Below, in pieces: positions 26,892-35,036 of a stretch of 64,000 bases of DNA (the first letter of the stretch is position 1; each line of letters starts with the position of its first letter). Made by a program: the position numbers and the translations under genes. The stretch is from Defluviitalea saccharophila (GTDB lineage Bacteria; Bacillota; Clostridia; Lachnospirales; Defluviitaleaceae), in NCBI RefSeq assembly GCF_038396635.1, contig NZ_CP121687.1:434001-498000 (forward strand). The letters are read 5' to 3'. Below the pieces are notes generated by a model. It was given only the letters and a program-made list of their open reading frames with translations. It was not told the DNA's origin and searched no databases.

Positions 26892-28094
26892 ATGGGGGCA
26901 CAGAAAAATTCTTTAAAAGGATCAACTCTTTTTTTTATTGCCATTGTTATTTTCACAGTGGTAGGAATAATCATTTTTCCTCAGGAGGTTTTTAATGCTT
27001 CAAAAAAAGGACTTTTGTTGTGGTTTAATACAGTATTTCCTTCTTTGTTTCCTTTTATGGTAGGCACCTATCTATTGATCGAATTAGGGGTTGTCCGTTT
27101 TATTGGCATATTGTTTGAACCCATCATGCGTCCACTTTTTAATGTTCCAGGGGTTGGAGCATTTGCATGGGTTATGGGACTTACTTCGGGTTATCCAGTA
27201 GGTGCTAAAATCACGGCTGATTTACGCTCAAAAGGGGAAATTACTCAAGTAGAAGCCCAGCGTTTAGCTGCCTTTTCAAACAACAGCGGCCCCCTGTTTA
27301 TCTTGGGAGCCGTATCCGTAGGAATGCTTTCAAATCCTGGTGTAGGAATGTTTCTTTTAGGAATTCATTACTTGTCTTCTTTTTCAGTAGGGCTTTTGTT
27401 TAGATTCTATAAAAGAGACAATGCATGCAAAAACAAAAGCTCTAATCACCTTTTTAAAAGAGCTCTAAAACAGCTTATATTGGAACAAAAGAATCAGTCT
27501 AAAAAAATTGGTGCTATTCTTAAAGAAAGCATTATTCACTCAATGGATTTAATTGTTCAAATAGGAGGCTTTATTATTTTATTTTCCGTTATAGCCGAAT
27601 TGTTAAAAGTATTTTCAATAATGGATCTGTTTAACCAAGTGTTATCCCCTATTTTCTCATTTATTGGCTTTGATAAAAACCTAATAAATGGATGGGTTCT
27701 TGCAGTCATAGAAATAACAAATGGAATAAATATGATGGGTTCATCCTCTTATCCGCTGGACCAGCAATTAATTCTTGTCAATTCAGTAATAGCATGGGGA
27801 GGAATATCCATTCTTATGCAGACCGTTAGTGTCATCAGCCATTCAGATATTAAAGTTTCCGTTTATGTCTTTGCCAAATTCATTCAATCCGTCTTTGCTA
27901 TTATTTATACCATTCTTCTTTATCCTCATATAAAAGCTTTTCAAACCCATTCAGTGTTTAATACTTTTCAGTACTTTAATCCACAGGGGCATTTTTTACA
28001 AACATGGACGTACATATGCAGCTGCTTATGCATTTTGTTTGTCATGCTAAATCTTATTACAAGAAAAAAAGCGTGCAAAAAGCACACGCACTGA
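26892..28094 (+). CDS. ylbJ: Sporulation integral membrane protein YlbJ
   Basis: A 400-residue polytopic membrane protein with a nucleoside-recognition (Gate) type core. Conserved stretches include WFNTVFPSLFPFMVG, GLTSGYPVGAKI and NNSGPLFILGAVSVGML. In B. subtilis YlbJ is made under sigma-E and is needed for heat-resistant spores. ATG 26892 is preferred because GGGGGG lies 7 bases upstream, while an ATG at 26877 would place it inside the gene. The last codons overlap a terminator for the opposing gene. Confidence 0.93.
   Translation: MGAQKNSLKGSTLFFIAIVIFTVVGIIIFPQEVFNASKKGLLLWFNTVFPSLFPFMVGTYLLIELGVVRFIGILFEPIMRPLFNVPGVGAFAWVMGLTSGYPVGAKITADLRSKGEITQVEAQRLAAFSNNSGPLFILGAVSVGMLSNPGVGMFLLGIHYLSSFSVGLLFRFYKRDNACKNKSSNHLFKRALKQLILEQKNQSKKIGAILKESIIHSMDLIVQIGGFIILFSVIAELLKVFSIMDLFNQVLSPIFSFIGFDKNLINGWVLAVIEITNGINMMGSSSYPLDQQLILVNSVIAWGGISILMQTVSVISHSDIKVSVYVFAKFIQSVFAIIYTILLYPHIKAFQTHSVFNTFQYFNPQGHFLQTWTYICSCLCILFVMLNLITRKKACKKHTH
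28064..28088 (-). terminator. Intrinsic terminator of the rsmD-coaD transcript
   Basis: On the minus strand GTGTGC and GCACGC pair (one G-T) across a T5 loop and are followed by seven T residues. It lies in the 3' end of ylbJ on the other strand. Confidence 0.65.
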
Positions 28095-28097
28095 TGA

Positions 28098-28607
28098 TTA
28101 TTTTTGTGTGTTTCCTTTTAGTTCTTGGCGATTTTCATAAATTGTGTTGATGGTTTGGCCTAAAGAATTTTCAAGTTCCGATGTTTCTTTATGTATCTTT
28201 TCTAAAGTTTGCTTAATGTTATTTTCAACTAAAGATAAAATTTCATCGGCATAATCTATAGCACCTAAACGCATTTGCCTTGAATTTTGTTTTGCTGTTT
28301 CGATGATTTCTTCTGCCTGCTCATAGGCTCTCTTTGTAATTTCATTTTCATCGACCAGCTTAGCTATTCTTTCGTCAGCTTCTTTCATGATGCCTTCAGC
28401 TTCTTTTTGTGCATCAATTAAGATTTTGTTTCTTTCTTCAATGACCCATTTGGATTGTTTAATCTCATTAGGCAACTTTAAACGGATATCCGTAATAATC
28501 TCTAAAAGTTCATCTTTATCAACCATTACTTTCCCTGTAAAGGGTACCGTACTGCTGCCGTCTAAAATATCCTCCATTACATCTAATAACTGTAATATGC
28601 TATCCAT
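28098..28607 (-). CDS. Conserved coiled-coil protein downstream of coaD, function unknown
   Basis: A 169-residue, largely helical protein. An N-terminal LQLLDVMEDILDGSS segment is followed from about residue 60 by a long charged helix with heptad-like spacing and many E/K/A residues, similar in style to DivIVA-like or ATPase stalk-like coiled coils. Clostridial genomes often carry such a gene after coaD, usually labelled ATPase without enzymatic evidence. No nucleotide-binding motif is visible. The start at 28607 has GAGGTGG upstream, inside the end of coaD. Confidence 0.75.
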   Translation of the reverse strand: MDSILQLLDVMEDILDGSSTVPFTGKVMVDKDELLEIITDIRLKLPNEIKQSKWVIEERNKILIDAQKEAEGIMKEADERIAKLVDENEITKRAYEQAEEIIETAKQNSRQMRLGAIDYADEILSLVENNIKQTLEKIHKETSELENSLGQTINTIYENRQELKGNTQK

Positions 28608-28618
28608 ATTATCCCACC

Positions 28619-29095
28619 TCACCTATATTTTGTGCGTAAAAACTCTGCTACTTTCGGCGGAACTAAAGCATCAACATTCCCGCCAAATTGTGCAATTTCT
28701 TTAACCATACTGGAACTTAAAAATGAATACTGTACATTGGTTGCAAGAAAAATTGTTTCAATATCACTGTTTAAATATTGATTTGACTGTGCCAATTGGA
28801 GTTCATATTCAAAGTCCGTTACGGCTCTTAGTCCCCTAATAATGACATTGGCATTTTTCTGCTTTGCAAATTCAACCAAAAGGCCTGAAAAAGATTCTAT
28901 ACTAATATTCGGCAAATCGTCTGTTACACTCTCCAACAGCTGAATCCGTTCTTGAAGTGTCAAAAGAGGTTGTTTTCTAACATTGCACAATACTCCTACA
29001 ATTAAATAATCGACAACTTTAGAAGCTCTTTTTATAACATCAAGATGCCCATAAGTAACTGGGTCGAAAGTACCGGGATAAATTCCGATTTTCAT
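28619..29095 (-). CDS. coaD: Phosphopantetheine adenylyltransferase
   Basis: A 158-residue enzyme that makes dephospho-CoA from 4'-phosphopantetheine and ATP. GIYPGTFDPVTYGHLDVI carries the TxGH motif at the N-terminus, and YSFLSSSMVKEIA is the C-terminal signature. The start overlaps the rsmD stop by four bases (ATGA), a conserved pairing (ylbH-coaD in B. subtilis). CoaBC is also encoded in this window. Confidence 0.98.
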   Translation of the reverse strand: MKIGIYPGTFDPVTYGHLDVIKRASKVVDYLIVGVLCNVRKQPLLTLQERIQLLESVTDDLPNISIESFSGLLVEFAKQKNANVIIRGLRAVTDFEYELQLAQSNQYLNSDIETIFLATNVQYSFLSSSMVKEIAQFGGNVDALVPPKVAEFLRTKYR

Positions 29096-29652
29096 ATTTG
29101 CTCCTCCCGTAGTTTTAAGAAAGTCATCATAGTAGTCTTATAGTTTTTTTCTTTCCATAATTGGAACTTGTCCAAGTTAGTAATAGGTTTTTCTGAAGAA
29201 TGCTCAATAATAATATAGCCGGAATCATTTAATAAGCCATAATCAGCGATTTTCATGATTGTCTCACCAATAATATCCTGTGCGTAAGGAGGATCCATAA
29301 AAATAATATCAAAGGTTTCTTTTTTTTCTTTTAAAAGATCTAATCCTGCACTTACACTACACTGAAATACAGCTCCTAAATGATTTAACTTTGTATGTAA
29401 AAGATTTTCCTCAATAATTTTTTTACATACGGAAGACTTATCAATAAATACTGCTTTCTTTGCTCCTCTGCTTAATGCCTCAATACCAATGGCACCAGTT
29501 CCGCTAAACAAATCAAGAAAGGAACAATCATACAAATCAGGAGATATAATATTAAATAAAGATTCTTTTATTTTATCTGTTGTCGGACGGGTTTCTAATC
29601 CTTTTGGAGCTTTTAACTTGTGTCCCTTCGCACTGCCTGCAATAACTCTCAA
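29092..29652 (-). CDS. rsmD: 16S rRNA (guanine966-N2)-methyltransferase RsmD
   Basis: A 186-residue methyltransferase. MRVIAGSAKGHKLKAPKG at the start, the S-adenosylmethionine motif FLDLFSGTGAIGIEALSRG and the catalytic MDPPYA are all clear. The start codon is TTG at 29652 with GGAGGG 6 bases upstream; no in-frame ATG fits the family start. It is the first gene of rsmD-coaD-coiled-coil and has a promoter and a palindrome upstream. Confidence 0.96.
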   Translation of the reverse strand: MRVIAGSAKGHKLKAPKGLETRPTTDKIKESLFNIISPDLYDCSFLDLFSGTGAIGIEALSRGAKKAVFIDKSSVCKKIIEENLLHTKLNHLGAVFQCSVSAGLDLLKEKKETFDIIFMDPPYAQDIIGETIMKIADYGLLNDSGYIIIEHSSEKPITNLDKFQLWKEKNYKTTMMTFLKLREEQI

Positions 29653-29694
29653 TATGGTCCCTCCAATTATATACTACAATGATAGAATAATACT

Positions 29695-29715
29695 TATTTG
29701 TAAAATTTACAAATA
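29695..29715. repeat. 21-base perfect palindrome in the rsmD leader
   Basis: TATTTGTAAAATTTACAAATA reads the same on both strands apart from the central base. It lies between the rsmD promoter and start codon. It could be an operator for an unknown regulator or chance in AT-rich DNA. Confidence 0.5.
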
Positions 29716-29747
29716 TCAACAAAATATCTTTCTAACTTATAACTATA

Positions 29748-29775
29748 ATTTTATAATAAACTGAATAAATGTCAA
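29748..29775 (-). promoter_or_regulatory. Sigma-A-like promoter of rsmD-coaD
   Basis: TTGACA (29775-29770), a 16-base spacer and TAAAAT (29753-29748) on the minus strand. The leader to the rsmD start is about 90 bases. Confidence 0.6.
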
Positions 29776-29837
29776 TTATTATGTACATAATATTATTGAA
29801 TCCCCTTAATATTCTTCTTTTATTTCTCCTCTCCCTT

Positions 29838-29874
29838 AAAATGCACTGATTATTCACTAATCGGTGTATTTTTT
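29838..29874 (+). terminator. Hairpin with T-tract on the plus strand, no gene upstream
   Basis: A 15-base stem with two G-T pairs and a TTCAC loop ends in six T residues on the plus strand. The nearest plus-strand gene upstream (ylbJ) ends 1.7 kb away, so this is an orphan terminator or a back-up hairpin for the SASP transcript read the other way. Confidence 0.5.
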
Positions 29875-29881
29875 ATTACAT

Positions 29882-29925
29882 AATATTGAAAAAGGAATGA
29901 CAAATGTCATTCCTTTTTCAATATT
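29882..29925 (-). terminator. Long perfect inverted repeat, SASP terminator
   Basis: A 21-base perfect stem with a 2-base centre; GGAATGACA/TGTCATTCC is flanked by A5 and T5, so it works on paper in both directions. It lies 18 bases after the SASP stop codon. Confidence 0.85.
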
Positions 29926-29942
29926 TTATATTTATTTATTGA

Positions 29943-30152
29943 TTAAAGATTTGTATGACCTGCCATTTGCTGTTCTTGTTGTTCAATCATTTTTTTAACC
30001 ATATATCCACCGATAGAACCAGCTTGAGCGGATGTTAAATCGCCATTATATCCTTGTTTTAAAGGTACTCCAATTTCATTTGCAACTTCATATTTGAATT
30101 GATCTAAAGCTGCTCTAGCTTGAGGAACTGCTTTTCTATTTCTGCTTGCCAT
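29943..30152 (-). CDS. Small acid-soluble spore protein, alpha/beta type
   Basis: A 69-residue DNA-coating protein of dormant spores. KYEVANEIGV is the site cut by the germination protease GPR, and GDLTSAQAGSIGGYMVKKMI is the second conserved stretch. AAAGGAGG lies before the ATG. A sigma-G-like promoter is upstream and a strong hairpin follows, so it is a single-gene unit expected in the forespore. Its presence shows the organism forms endospores. Confidence 0.97.
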   Translation of the reverse strand: MASRNRKAVPQARAALDQFKYEVANEIGVPLKQGYNGDLTSAQAGSIGGYMVKKMIEQQEQQMAGHTNL

Positions 30153-30215
30153 AATAAAAAGCCTCCTTTAAAATTTAGAGATGATTTTGTACCATTTTTT
30201 TATTAGGTACACTAG

Positions 30216-30244
30216 TATTATGTGCAGTTTTTTGTCGAATATAA
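30216..30244 (-). promoter_or_regulatory. Sigma-G-like promoter of the SASP gene
   Basis: On the minus strand TTATA (30244-30240), 17 bases, then CATAATA (30222-30216). The -10 fits the CATnnTA pattern of sigma-G; the -35 fits poorly. The call leans on the gene's known class. Confidence 0.4.
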
Positions 30245-30263
30245 TTGTAAAAATTTAGAACTA

Positions 30264-32318
30264 CTATAAAGAAAGATCTTTTATTTTTTCATTAATAAGC
30301 TGATTCACTTTATTTTTTAATAGTTTATGCTCTTCTCTTTCCAAATAAGGATCCATATTTAATGCCTCAAGACATGCTTCTTGAGCCTTTTTTAAAACAG
30401 AAATGTCTTTGTATAAATTAGCAATTTTCAAATCTGGAAGTCCATGCTGCCTTGTTCCGAAAAATTCTCCCGGCCCCCTAATTTGTAAATCGGTTTCTGA
30501 AATTTCAAATCCATTATTTGTTTTTTTCATGACTTTCATCCGTTCCATTGTAACTTTACTTTTAGAATCGGTTATTAAAATGCAATAGGACTTAAACTTC
30601 CCTCTTCCAACTCTTCCTCGCAGCTGATGAAGCTGTGCTAATCCAAAACGTTCTGCATTTTCTATGAGCATAATGGTTGCATTGGGAACGTTGACACCTA
30701 CTTCTATAACTGTAGTTGATACTAATATGTGAATTTCCCCATTTAAAAATCCTTCCATTATTTTTTGTTTCTCTTTAGGTTTCATTTTACCGTGCAAATA
30801 GCTTATATGATATCCTTCAAACTCATGTTTGATTTTCTCCGTATATGAAAGAACCGATTGTAGTTCTTGTTCATCAGATTCTTCCACCATCGGGCAAATG
30901 ATATAAGCCTGCCTTCCGCTCATCAGTTCTTTCTTTATAAACTGATAAACTCGATGTCTGTAAGAAGAGTCTACGCTGTATGTGTCTATTTTTTGTCTTC
31001 CGGGAGGCAATTCGTCAATAATAGAAATATCCAAATCTCCATACAGTATAAGTGCTAAAGTCCTTGGAATTGGAGTTGCGGTCATAATAAGAACGTCTGG
31101 ATTGTTTCCTTTATCAGAAAGTATAGTCCTTTGTCTTACACCAAATCGATGCTGTTCATCGGTAATGACTAGCCCTAGAGATTTAAAGGCAACATTTTCT
31201 TGAATCAGGGCATGAGTTCCGAAAACGATATCTATGTCACCTTCAGCAATTTGCTTTAGAATATTTTCTTTTTGCTTTTTTGTCAGAGAACCTGTAAGTA
31301 ATCCCGTCTTTATATTGAATTGTTCCAAAATGGGCATTAATCCTTGATAATGCTGTGTCGCCAGTACTTCAGTAGGTGCCATCATAACCCCTTGGTAGTT
31401 ATTTTTAACGGCTATAAATAACGCTATGGCTGCGATAATGGTTTTTCCTGAGCCAACATCCCCTTGAACCAGCCTGTTCATTACCTTATCACTGCTCATA
31501 TCTTCTTTAATTTCATCAACGACTCTTTGCTGAGCCTTTGTTAATTCAAAAGGAAGCCCACGAATAAAATCCTCAAGTTCACTTATGGGTTTAAAGGCAA
31601 AGCCTTTTCTTTCTTGTTCCATTTGTTTTTTAATACTCATAAGACCTAGTTGAAGCAAAAAAAGTTCTTCAAATACCAAACGATTTCTGGCAACAAAGTA
31701 ACTATGATCTGATTCTGGAAAATGTATATTGTTTATTGCATAATTATAGTCTGCCAACTGATATTTTTTACGAATCCATAAGGGCAAAAATTCTATGAGC
31801 TGGTTTTGCGTTTCTTCCAGGGCATTATGAATAAGTTGTCTTATAATCTTTTGAGATAATTTATATGTACTGGGATAAAGGGGAATAATTCGCCTTGTAA
31901 AAATATTTTTATCCTCTATGACCTTTTCATAGTCCGGTGATTCCATTTGAATTTGCCCATATTTATAAGTTACTTTTCCGGAAAAGAGATAGGTTTCATT
32001 TAATTGAAACTGCTTTTTTAAATAGGGTTGTCCAAACCAAACCGCAAATAAACTGCCGCTGTCATCCCTTAAATTGACTTTTGTAAGAATTTGGCGGCCT
32101 TTTTTAATATTTTGAGGCAGCATACCTATTTTGGCTATAATGGTATTCACTTCATTGTATTCTATTTCACTGATTTTTCTTACTGTTGATCTGTCTTCAT
32201 ATTCTCTGGGGAAATGATATAATAGATCCTCCACGGTATATATATTTAATTTATTCAGTTTTTTTAAAGTCTGTTCTCCCACTCCTTTAATAGACTCTAC
32301 AGGATCTGAAAGATTCAT
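30264..32318 (-). CDS. recG: ATP-dependent DNA helicase RecG
   Basis: A 684-residue branch-migrating helicase for stalled forks and recombination. The N-terminal wedge/OB domain (about residues 60-150) is followed by the helicase core: GDVGSGKTIIAAIAL, DEQHRFGVRQR, TATPIPRTLAL, then the TRG-type end RGRVGRGK. It lies after fakA with a terminator between, so it may rely on read-through or on a promoter I did not recognise. Confidence 0.97.
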   Translation of the reverse strand: MNLSDPVESIKGVGEQTLKKLNKLNIYTVEDLLYHFPREYEDRSTVRKISEIEYNEVNTIIAKIGMLPQNIKKGRQILTKVNLRDDSGSLFAVWFGQPYLKKQFQLNETYLFSGKVTYKYGQIQMESPDYEKVIEDKNIFTRRIIPLYPSTYKLSQKIIRQLIHNALEETQNQLIEFLPLWIRKKYQLADYNYAINNIHFPESDHSYFVARNRLVFEELFLLQLGLMSIKKQMEQERKGFAFKPISELEDFIRGLPFELTKAQQRVVDEIKEDMSSDKVMNRLVQGDVGSGKTIIAAIALFIAVKNNYQGVMMAPTEVLATQHYQGLMPILEQFNIKTGLLTGSLTKKQKENILKQIAEGDIDIVFGTHALIQENVAFKSLGLVITDEQHRFGVRQRTILSDKGNNPDVLIMTATPIPRTLALILYGDLDISIIDELPPGRQKIDTYSVDSSYRHRVYQFIKKELMSGRQAYIICPMVEESDEQELQSVLSYTEKIKHEFEGYHISYLHGKMKPKEKQKIMEGFLNGEIHILVSTTVIEVGVNVPNATIMLIENAERFGLAQLHQLRGRVGRGKFKSYCILITDSKSKVTMERMKVMKKTNNGFEISETDLQIRGPGEFFGTRQHGLPDLKIANLYKDISVLKKAQEACLEALNMDPYLEREEHKLLKNKVNQLINEKIKDLSL

Positions 32319-32339
32319 GAAAAAACTCCTTTCATTAAG

Positions 32340-32376
32340 AAAAGGCTAAAGAAATAAATTTTCTCTCTAGCCTTTT
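32340..32376 (-). terminator. Intrinsic terminator after fakA
   Basis: A stem of at least nine bases (AAAAGGCTA with TAGCCTTTT), with further partial pairing inside, between fakA and recG on the minus strand. Confidence 0.75.
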
Positions 32377-32419
32377 ATCCATATAAATTTTAGAGGGTGA
32401 ACTCTACTTAATTAGTATA

Positions 32420-34066
32420 TTATTCTACTGAGAAAATATAATAATATAATGGTTGACCTCCAAAATGCACTTCTACTTCACATTCAGGATAATTTTCTTC
32501 GATGTATTCCTTGGCCTTTAAAGCCTCTTCCTCTTTAACATCTTCTCCATAATATATACTTACGATCTCACTATCTTCGTCAACAATTTTATCTATAAGT
32601 TCAAAAACCGCTTCTTCTAATTGGTCAGAAACAACTTCTATATTGCCTTCTGACATTCCAAGGATATTGCCTTTTTTAATCTCTCGGTCGCCAATTGCAG
32701 TGTCCCTTACAGCAAAAGTAATTTGACCGGTTTTTACATAAGACATGCTTTCATTCATTGATTCTAAGGTTTCATCGATAGAATGATCAGGCTCAAATCC
32801 GATCATTGCTGCTATTCCCTGAGGAATTGTTTTAGAAGGCACGACGAAAACTTCCTTGTCTTTAGACAATTTTTGTGCTTGTTCTGCGGCTAAAATGATA
32901 TTTTTATTATTAGGAAGTATAATGACTTTTTCTGCATTTACTTTATCAACGGCGGTTAAAATATCTTCTGTACTAGGGTTCATAGTTTGTCCGCCCTGAA
33001 TAATATAGTCAACGCCTAGACCTTTAAAAATTTCCTGGATGCCCTCTCCAATTGAAACAGCTATAAACCCTATAGGTTTCTTTTCTTGAGGCTTGGATTC
33101 TTTTATTTCTTCTACAATGACTTTATTGCTGTGTTGTTCGCGCATATTATCAATTTTCATATTCGTTAATGAACCAAGGGTTAATCCTTTTTCAATCGCT
33201 TGTCCCGGGTGGTCCGTATGTACATGTACTTTGATCACCTCATCATCATCCACGACTACAATAGAATCTCCTATTGTATTTAAAAATTCTCTTAATTCAT
33301 TAACTTTCGACGGGTTGTTATCAGCACGATTAATAATGAATTCAGTACAATAACCAAAGGTAATATCTTCGTTGCTTATAGAAGATAAAGCACTGAAAGA
33401 ACCTTTATTTGCTCCAGCATAAACATTTTCTTCTAAATGAATTTCTTCATTGCTATTAATTGCCTTCAGTGCCCCTTCGATGATATAAAGCAGGCCTCTT
33501 CCTCCTGCATCCACTACTCCTGCTTGCTTTAAAACAGGAAGCATATCGGGTGTTTTTTTCAAAACAGTATGGGCATGGGCAAGTACTTCTTTTAAGAATT
33601 CTTCTATATTATCTATTTCTAGTGATAATTGCAATGCTTTTTCTGTAGCTTCTCGTGCTACTGTCAAAATAGTTCCTTCTTTTGGTTTCATAACCGCTTT
33701 ATAAGCAGTTTTCACCCCTACTTCAAAGGCTTCTGCCAGGGCAACTGTATCTATGTTGCTGTGATTTTGAAGTCCTTTAGAAAATCCTCTGAATAACTGT
33801 GATAAAATAACTCCTGAATTACCTCTCGCTCCTCTTAAAGAACCAGAAGCTGCTGCTTTTGCAACTTCAAACACATCATCAGAGTCTGTTTTTTCTACTT
33901 CTCTTGCTGCTGCCAATACCGTTAAAGACATGTTCGTTCCTGTATCTCCATCGGGAACAGGGAATACATTTAATTCATCTACAATTTGTTTGTTTTTTTC
34001 TAAATGATTTGCTCCTGCTATAATCATTCTTTTTAGCATAGCACCATCTATAGATAAAATACTCAC
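32420..34066 (-). CDS. fakA: DAK2-domain fatty acid kinase FakA (YloV)
   Basis: A 548-residue kinase. The N-terminal DAK2 nucleotide domain contains NVFPVPDGDTGTNMSLT near residue 33, with GARGNSGVILSQLFRGF next. FakA phosphorylates fatty acids held by a FakB protein, feeding PlsX/PlsY; no fakB is in the window. The C-terminal half is the DegV-like/YloV domain. It follows yloU by 22 bases, the standard yloU-yloV order. Confidence 0.94.
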   Translation of the reverse strand: MSILSIDGAMLKRMIIAGANHLEKNKQIVDELNVFPVPDGDTGTNMSLTVLAAAREVEKTDSDDVFEVAKAAASGSLRGARGNSGVILSQLFRGFSKGLQNHSNIDTVALAEAFEVGVKTAYKAVMKPKEGTILTVAREATEKALQLSLEIDNIEEFLKEVLAHAHTVLKKTPDMLPVLKQAGVVDAGGRGLLYIIEGALKAINSNEEIHLEENVYAGANKGSFSALSSISNEDITFGYCTEFIINRADNNPSKVNELREFLNTIGDSIVVVDDDEVIKVHVHTDHPGQAIEKGLTLGSLTNMKIDNMREQHSNKVIVEEIKESKPQEKKPIGFIAVSIGEGIQEIFKGLGVDYIIQGGQTMNPSTEDILTAVDKVNAEKVIILPNNKNIILAAEQAQKLSKDKEVFVVPSKTIPQGIAAMIGFEPDHSIDETLESMNESMSYVKTGQITFAVRDTAIGDREIKKGNILGMSEGNIEVVSDQLEEAVFELIDKIVDEDSEIVSIYYGEDVKEEEALKAKEYIEENYPECEVEVHFGGQPLYYYIFSVE

Positions 34067-34088
34067 TTTGCTGCCTCCTTTGTATCCA

Positions 34089-34445
34089 TTAATTGTCTAC
34101 TCGAACACCTTCGACAAAAATATTAATTTTTTCTACTTTTAGTCCAATAAATTCTTCAATTTTATATTTAACGGTATTAATTAAATTGTCTGCTACAGCA
34201 GAAATTTTTGTACCATATTCAACGATAATATGAAAATCAAGAGTAACGCCATTTTCGTTTATATATACTTTAATACCTTTAGTGAGGCTCTCTTTTCTAA
34301 GCAATTGTACTAAACCATCGGTAACATTTTTGGTTGCCATACCTACGATTCCATAACATTCCATTGCTGTTAGTCCGGCAATACGAGCGATCACTTCATT
34401 TTCTATGAAAATATTTCCGTATTCATTCATTAAATTACCAACCAT
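34089..34445 (-). CDS. yloU: Asp23/Gls24 family protein YloU
   Basis: A 118-residue alkaline-shock-type (Asp23/Gls24) protein. NEVIARIAGLTAMECYGIVGM and VTLDFHIIVEYGTKISAVA are the family stretches. Members have been linked to cell envelope stress. The ATG at 34445 has GGAGGG about 6 bases upstream. It is first in yloU-fakA and diverges from rpmB across a 198-base gap. Confidence 0.94.
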   Translation of the reverse strand: MVGNLMNEYGNIFIENEVIARIAGLTAMECYGIVGMATKNVTDGLVQLLRKESLTKGIKVYINENGVTLDFHIIVEYGTKISAVADNLINTVKYKIEEFIGLKVEKINIFVEGVRVDN

Positions 34446-34569
34446 CTTGTACCCTCCTGCATATCATTATTTTCATCACAATATCGCTATATACTATCCT
34501 ATTATATATTATATCATCTTTTCAAGTTTTTCAAAATAAAATTGTCAATAATAAAATATATATTTTTCC

Positions 34570-34598
34570 TTGCAATATGACATACTATCTGATAAAAT
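34570..34598 (+). promoter_or_regulatory. Sigma-A promoter of rpmB
   Basis: TTGCAA (34570-34575), a 17-base spacer and TAAAAT (34593-34598), 45 bases before the rpmB ATG. Confidence 0.7.
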
Positions 34599-34643
34599 AG
34601 TTTTGTTGTGTCACGGTGATGGATTTAAAGGAGGTGTAGTGTA

Positions 34644-34832
34644 ATGGCAAAATGTGATATCTGTCAAAAAGGTGTTCATTTTGGTATTCAAGTGAGCCAC
34701 TCTCATAGAAGATCAAATAAGCAATGGAAACCAAATATCAAAAGAGTAAAAGCTATAGTTAACGGAGCAAATAAAACATTAAATGTATGCACAAGATGTT
34801 TACGCTCTAATGCGGTTGCTCGTGCAAATTAA
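34644..34832 (+). CDS. rpmB: 50S ribosomal protein L28
   Basis: A 62-residue L28 with a zinc-binding pattern CDIC and CTRC, the internal SHSHRRSNKQWKPNIKRV typical of L28, and a short basic end. AAGGAGGTG precedes the ATG. It stands alone on the plus strand between divergent yloU and convergent spoVM, with a strong terminator overlapping its stop. Confidence 0.98.
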   Translation: MAKCDICQKGVHFGIQVSHSHRRSNKQWKPNIKRVKAIVNGANKTLNVCTRCLRSNAVARAN

Positions 34833-34866
34833 AAAAACAAAGTTCGCTTTAGAACTTTGTTTTTTT
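34831..34866 (+). terminator. Terminator of rpmB
   Basis: A perfect 15-base stem with a six-base loop ends in seven T residues and overlaps the stop codon. It is symmetric and could work in both directions. Confidence 0.9.
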
Positions 34867-34876
34867 AATGGGAAAA

Positions 34877-34915
34877 AAGAAAGTTCGTCTTGTTTGCAAG
34901 GGAGCAAACTTTCTT
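34877..34915. repeat. Bulged inverted repeat between rpmB and spoVM
   Basis: AAGAAAGTT pairs with AACTTTCTT, while an inner GTTTGC pairs with GCAAAC; the two pairings compete for a few bases. It lies between two ordinary terminators. Role unknown. Confidence 0.5.
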
Positions 34916-34920
34916 ATTTC

Positions 34921-34945
34921 AAAAATGCGACCCAGTCGCATTTTT
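34921..34945 (-). terminator. Bidirectional terminator after spoVM
   Basis: An 11-base perfect stem (AAAAATGCGAC with GTCGCATTTTT) with a three-base loop, directly after the spoVM stop codon on the minus strand. Confidence 0.88.
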
Positions 34946-35022
34946 TAATTGGATTTTATCCCACATATTCTTTTTATTATTGAGCCGAGAAATTTAGGCA
35001 TTCTAATTACCATGATCTTCAA
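34945..35022 (-). CDS. spoVM: Stage V sporulation protein M (SpoVM), TTG start
   Basis: A 25-residue amphipathic peptide, (M)KIMVIRMPKFLGSIIKRIC and five more. It lines up with B. subtilis SpoVM (MKFYTIKLPKFLGGIV...) including Pro9, which is needed to sense the curved forespore membrane where SpoVM anchors SpoIVA. The start is TTG at 35022 with GGAGGTGA 5 bases upstream; starting at the later ATG would break the alignment and put the ribosome site 14 bases away. The position next to rpmB and thiN is the same as in B. subtilis. Confidence 0.92.
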   Translation of the reverse strand: MKIMVIRMPKFLGSIIKRICGIKSN

Positions 35023-35036
35023 TTCCTTCACCTCCG

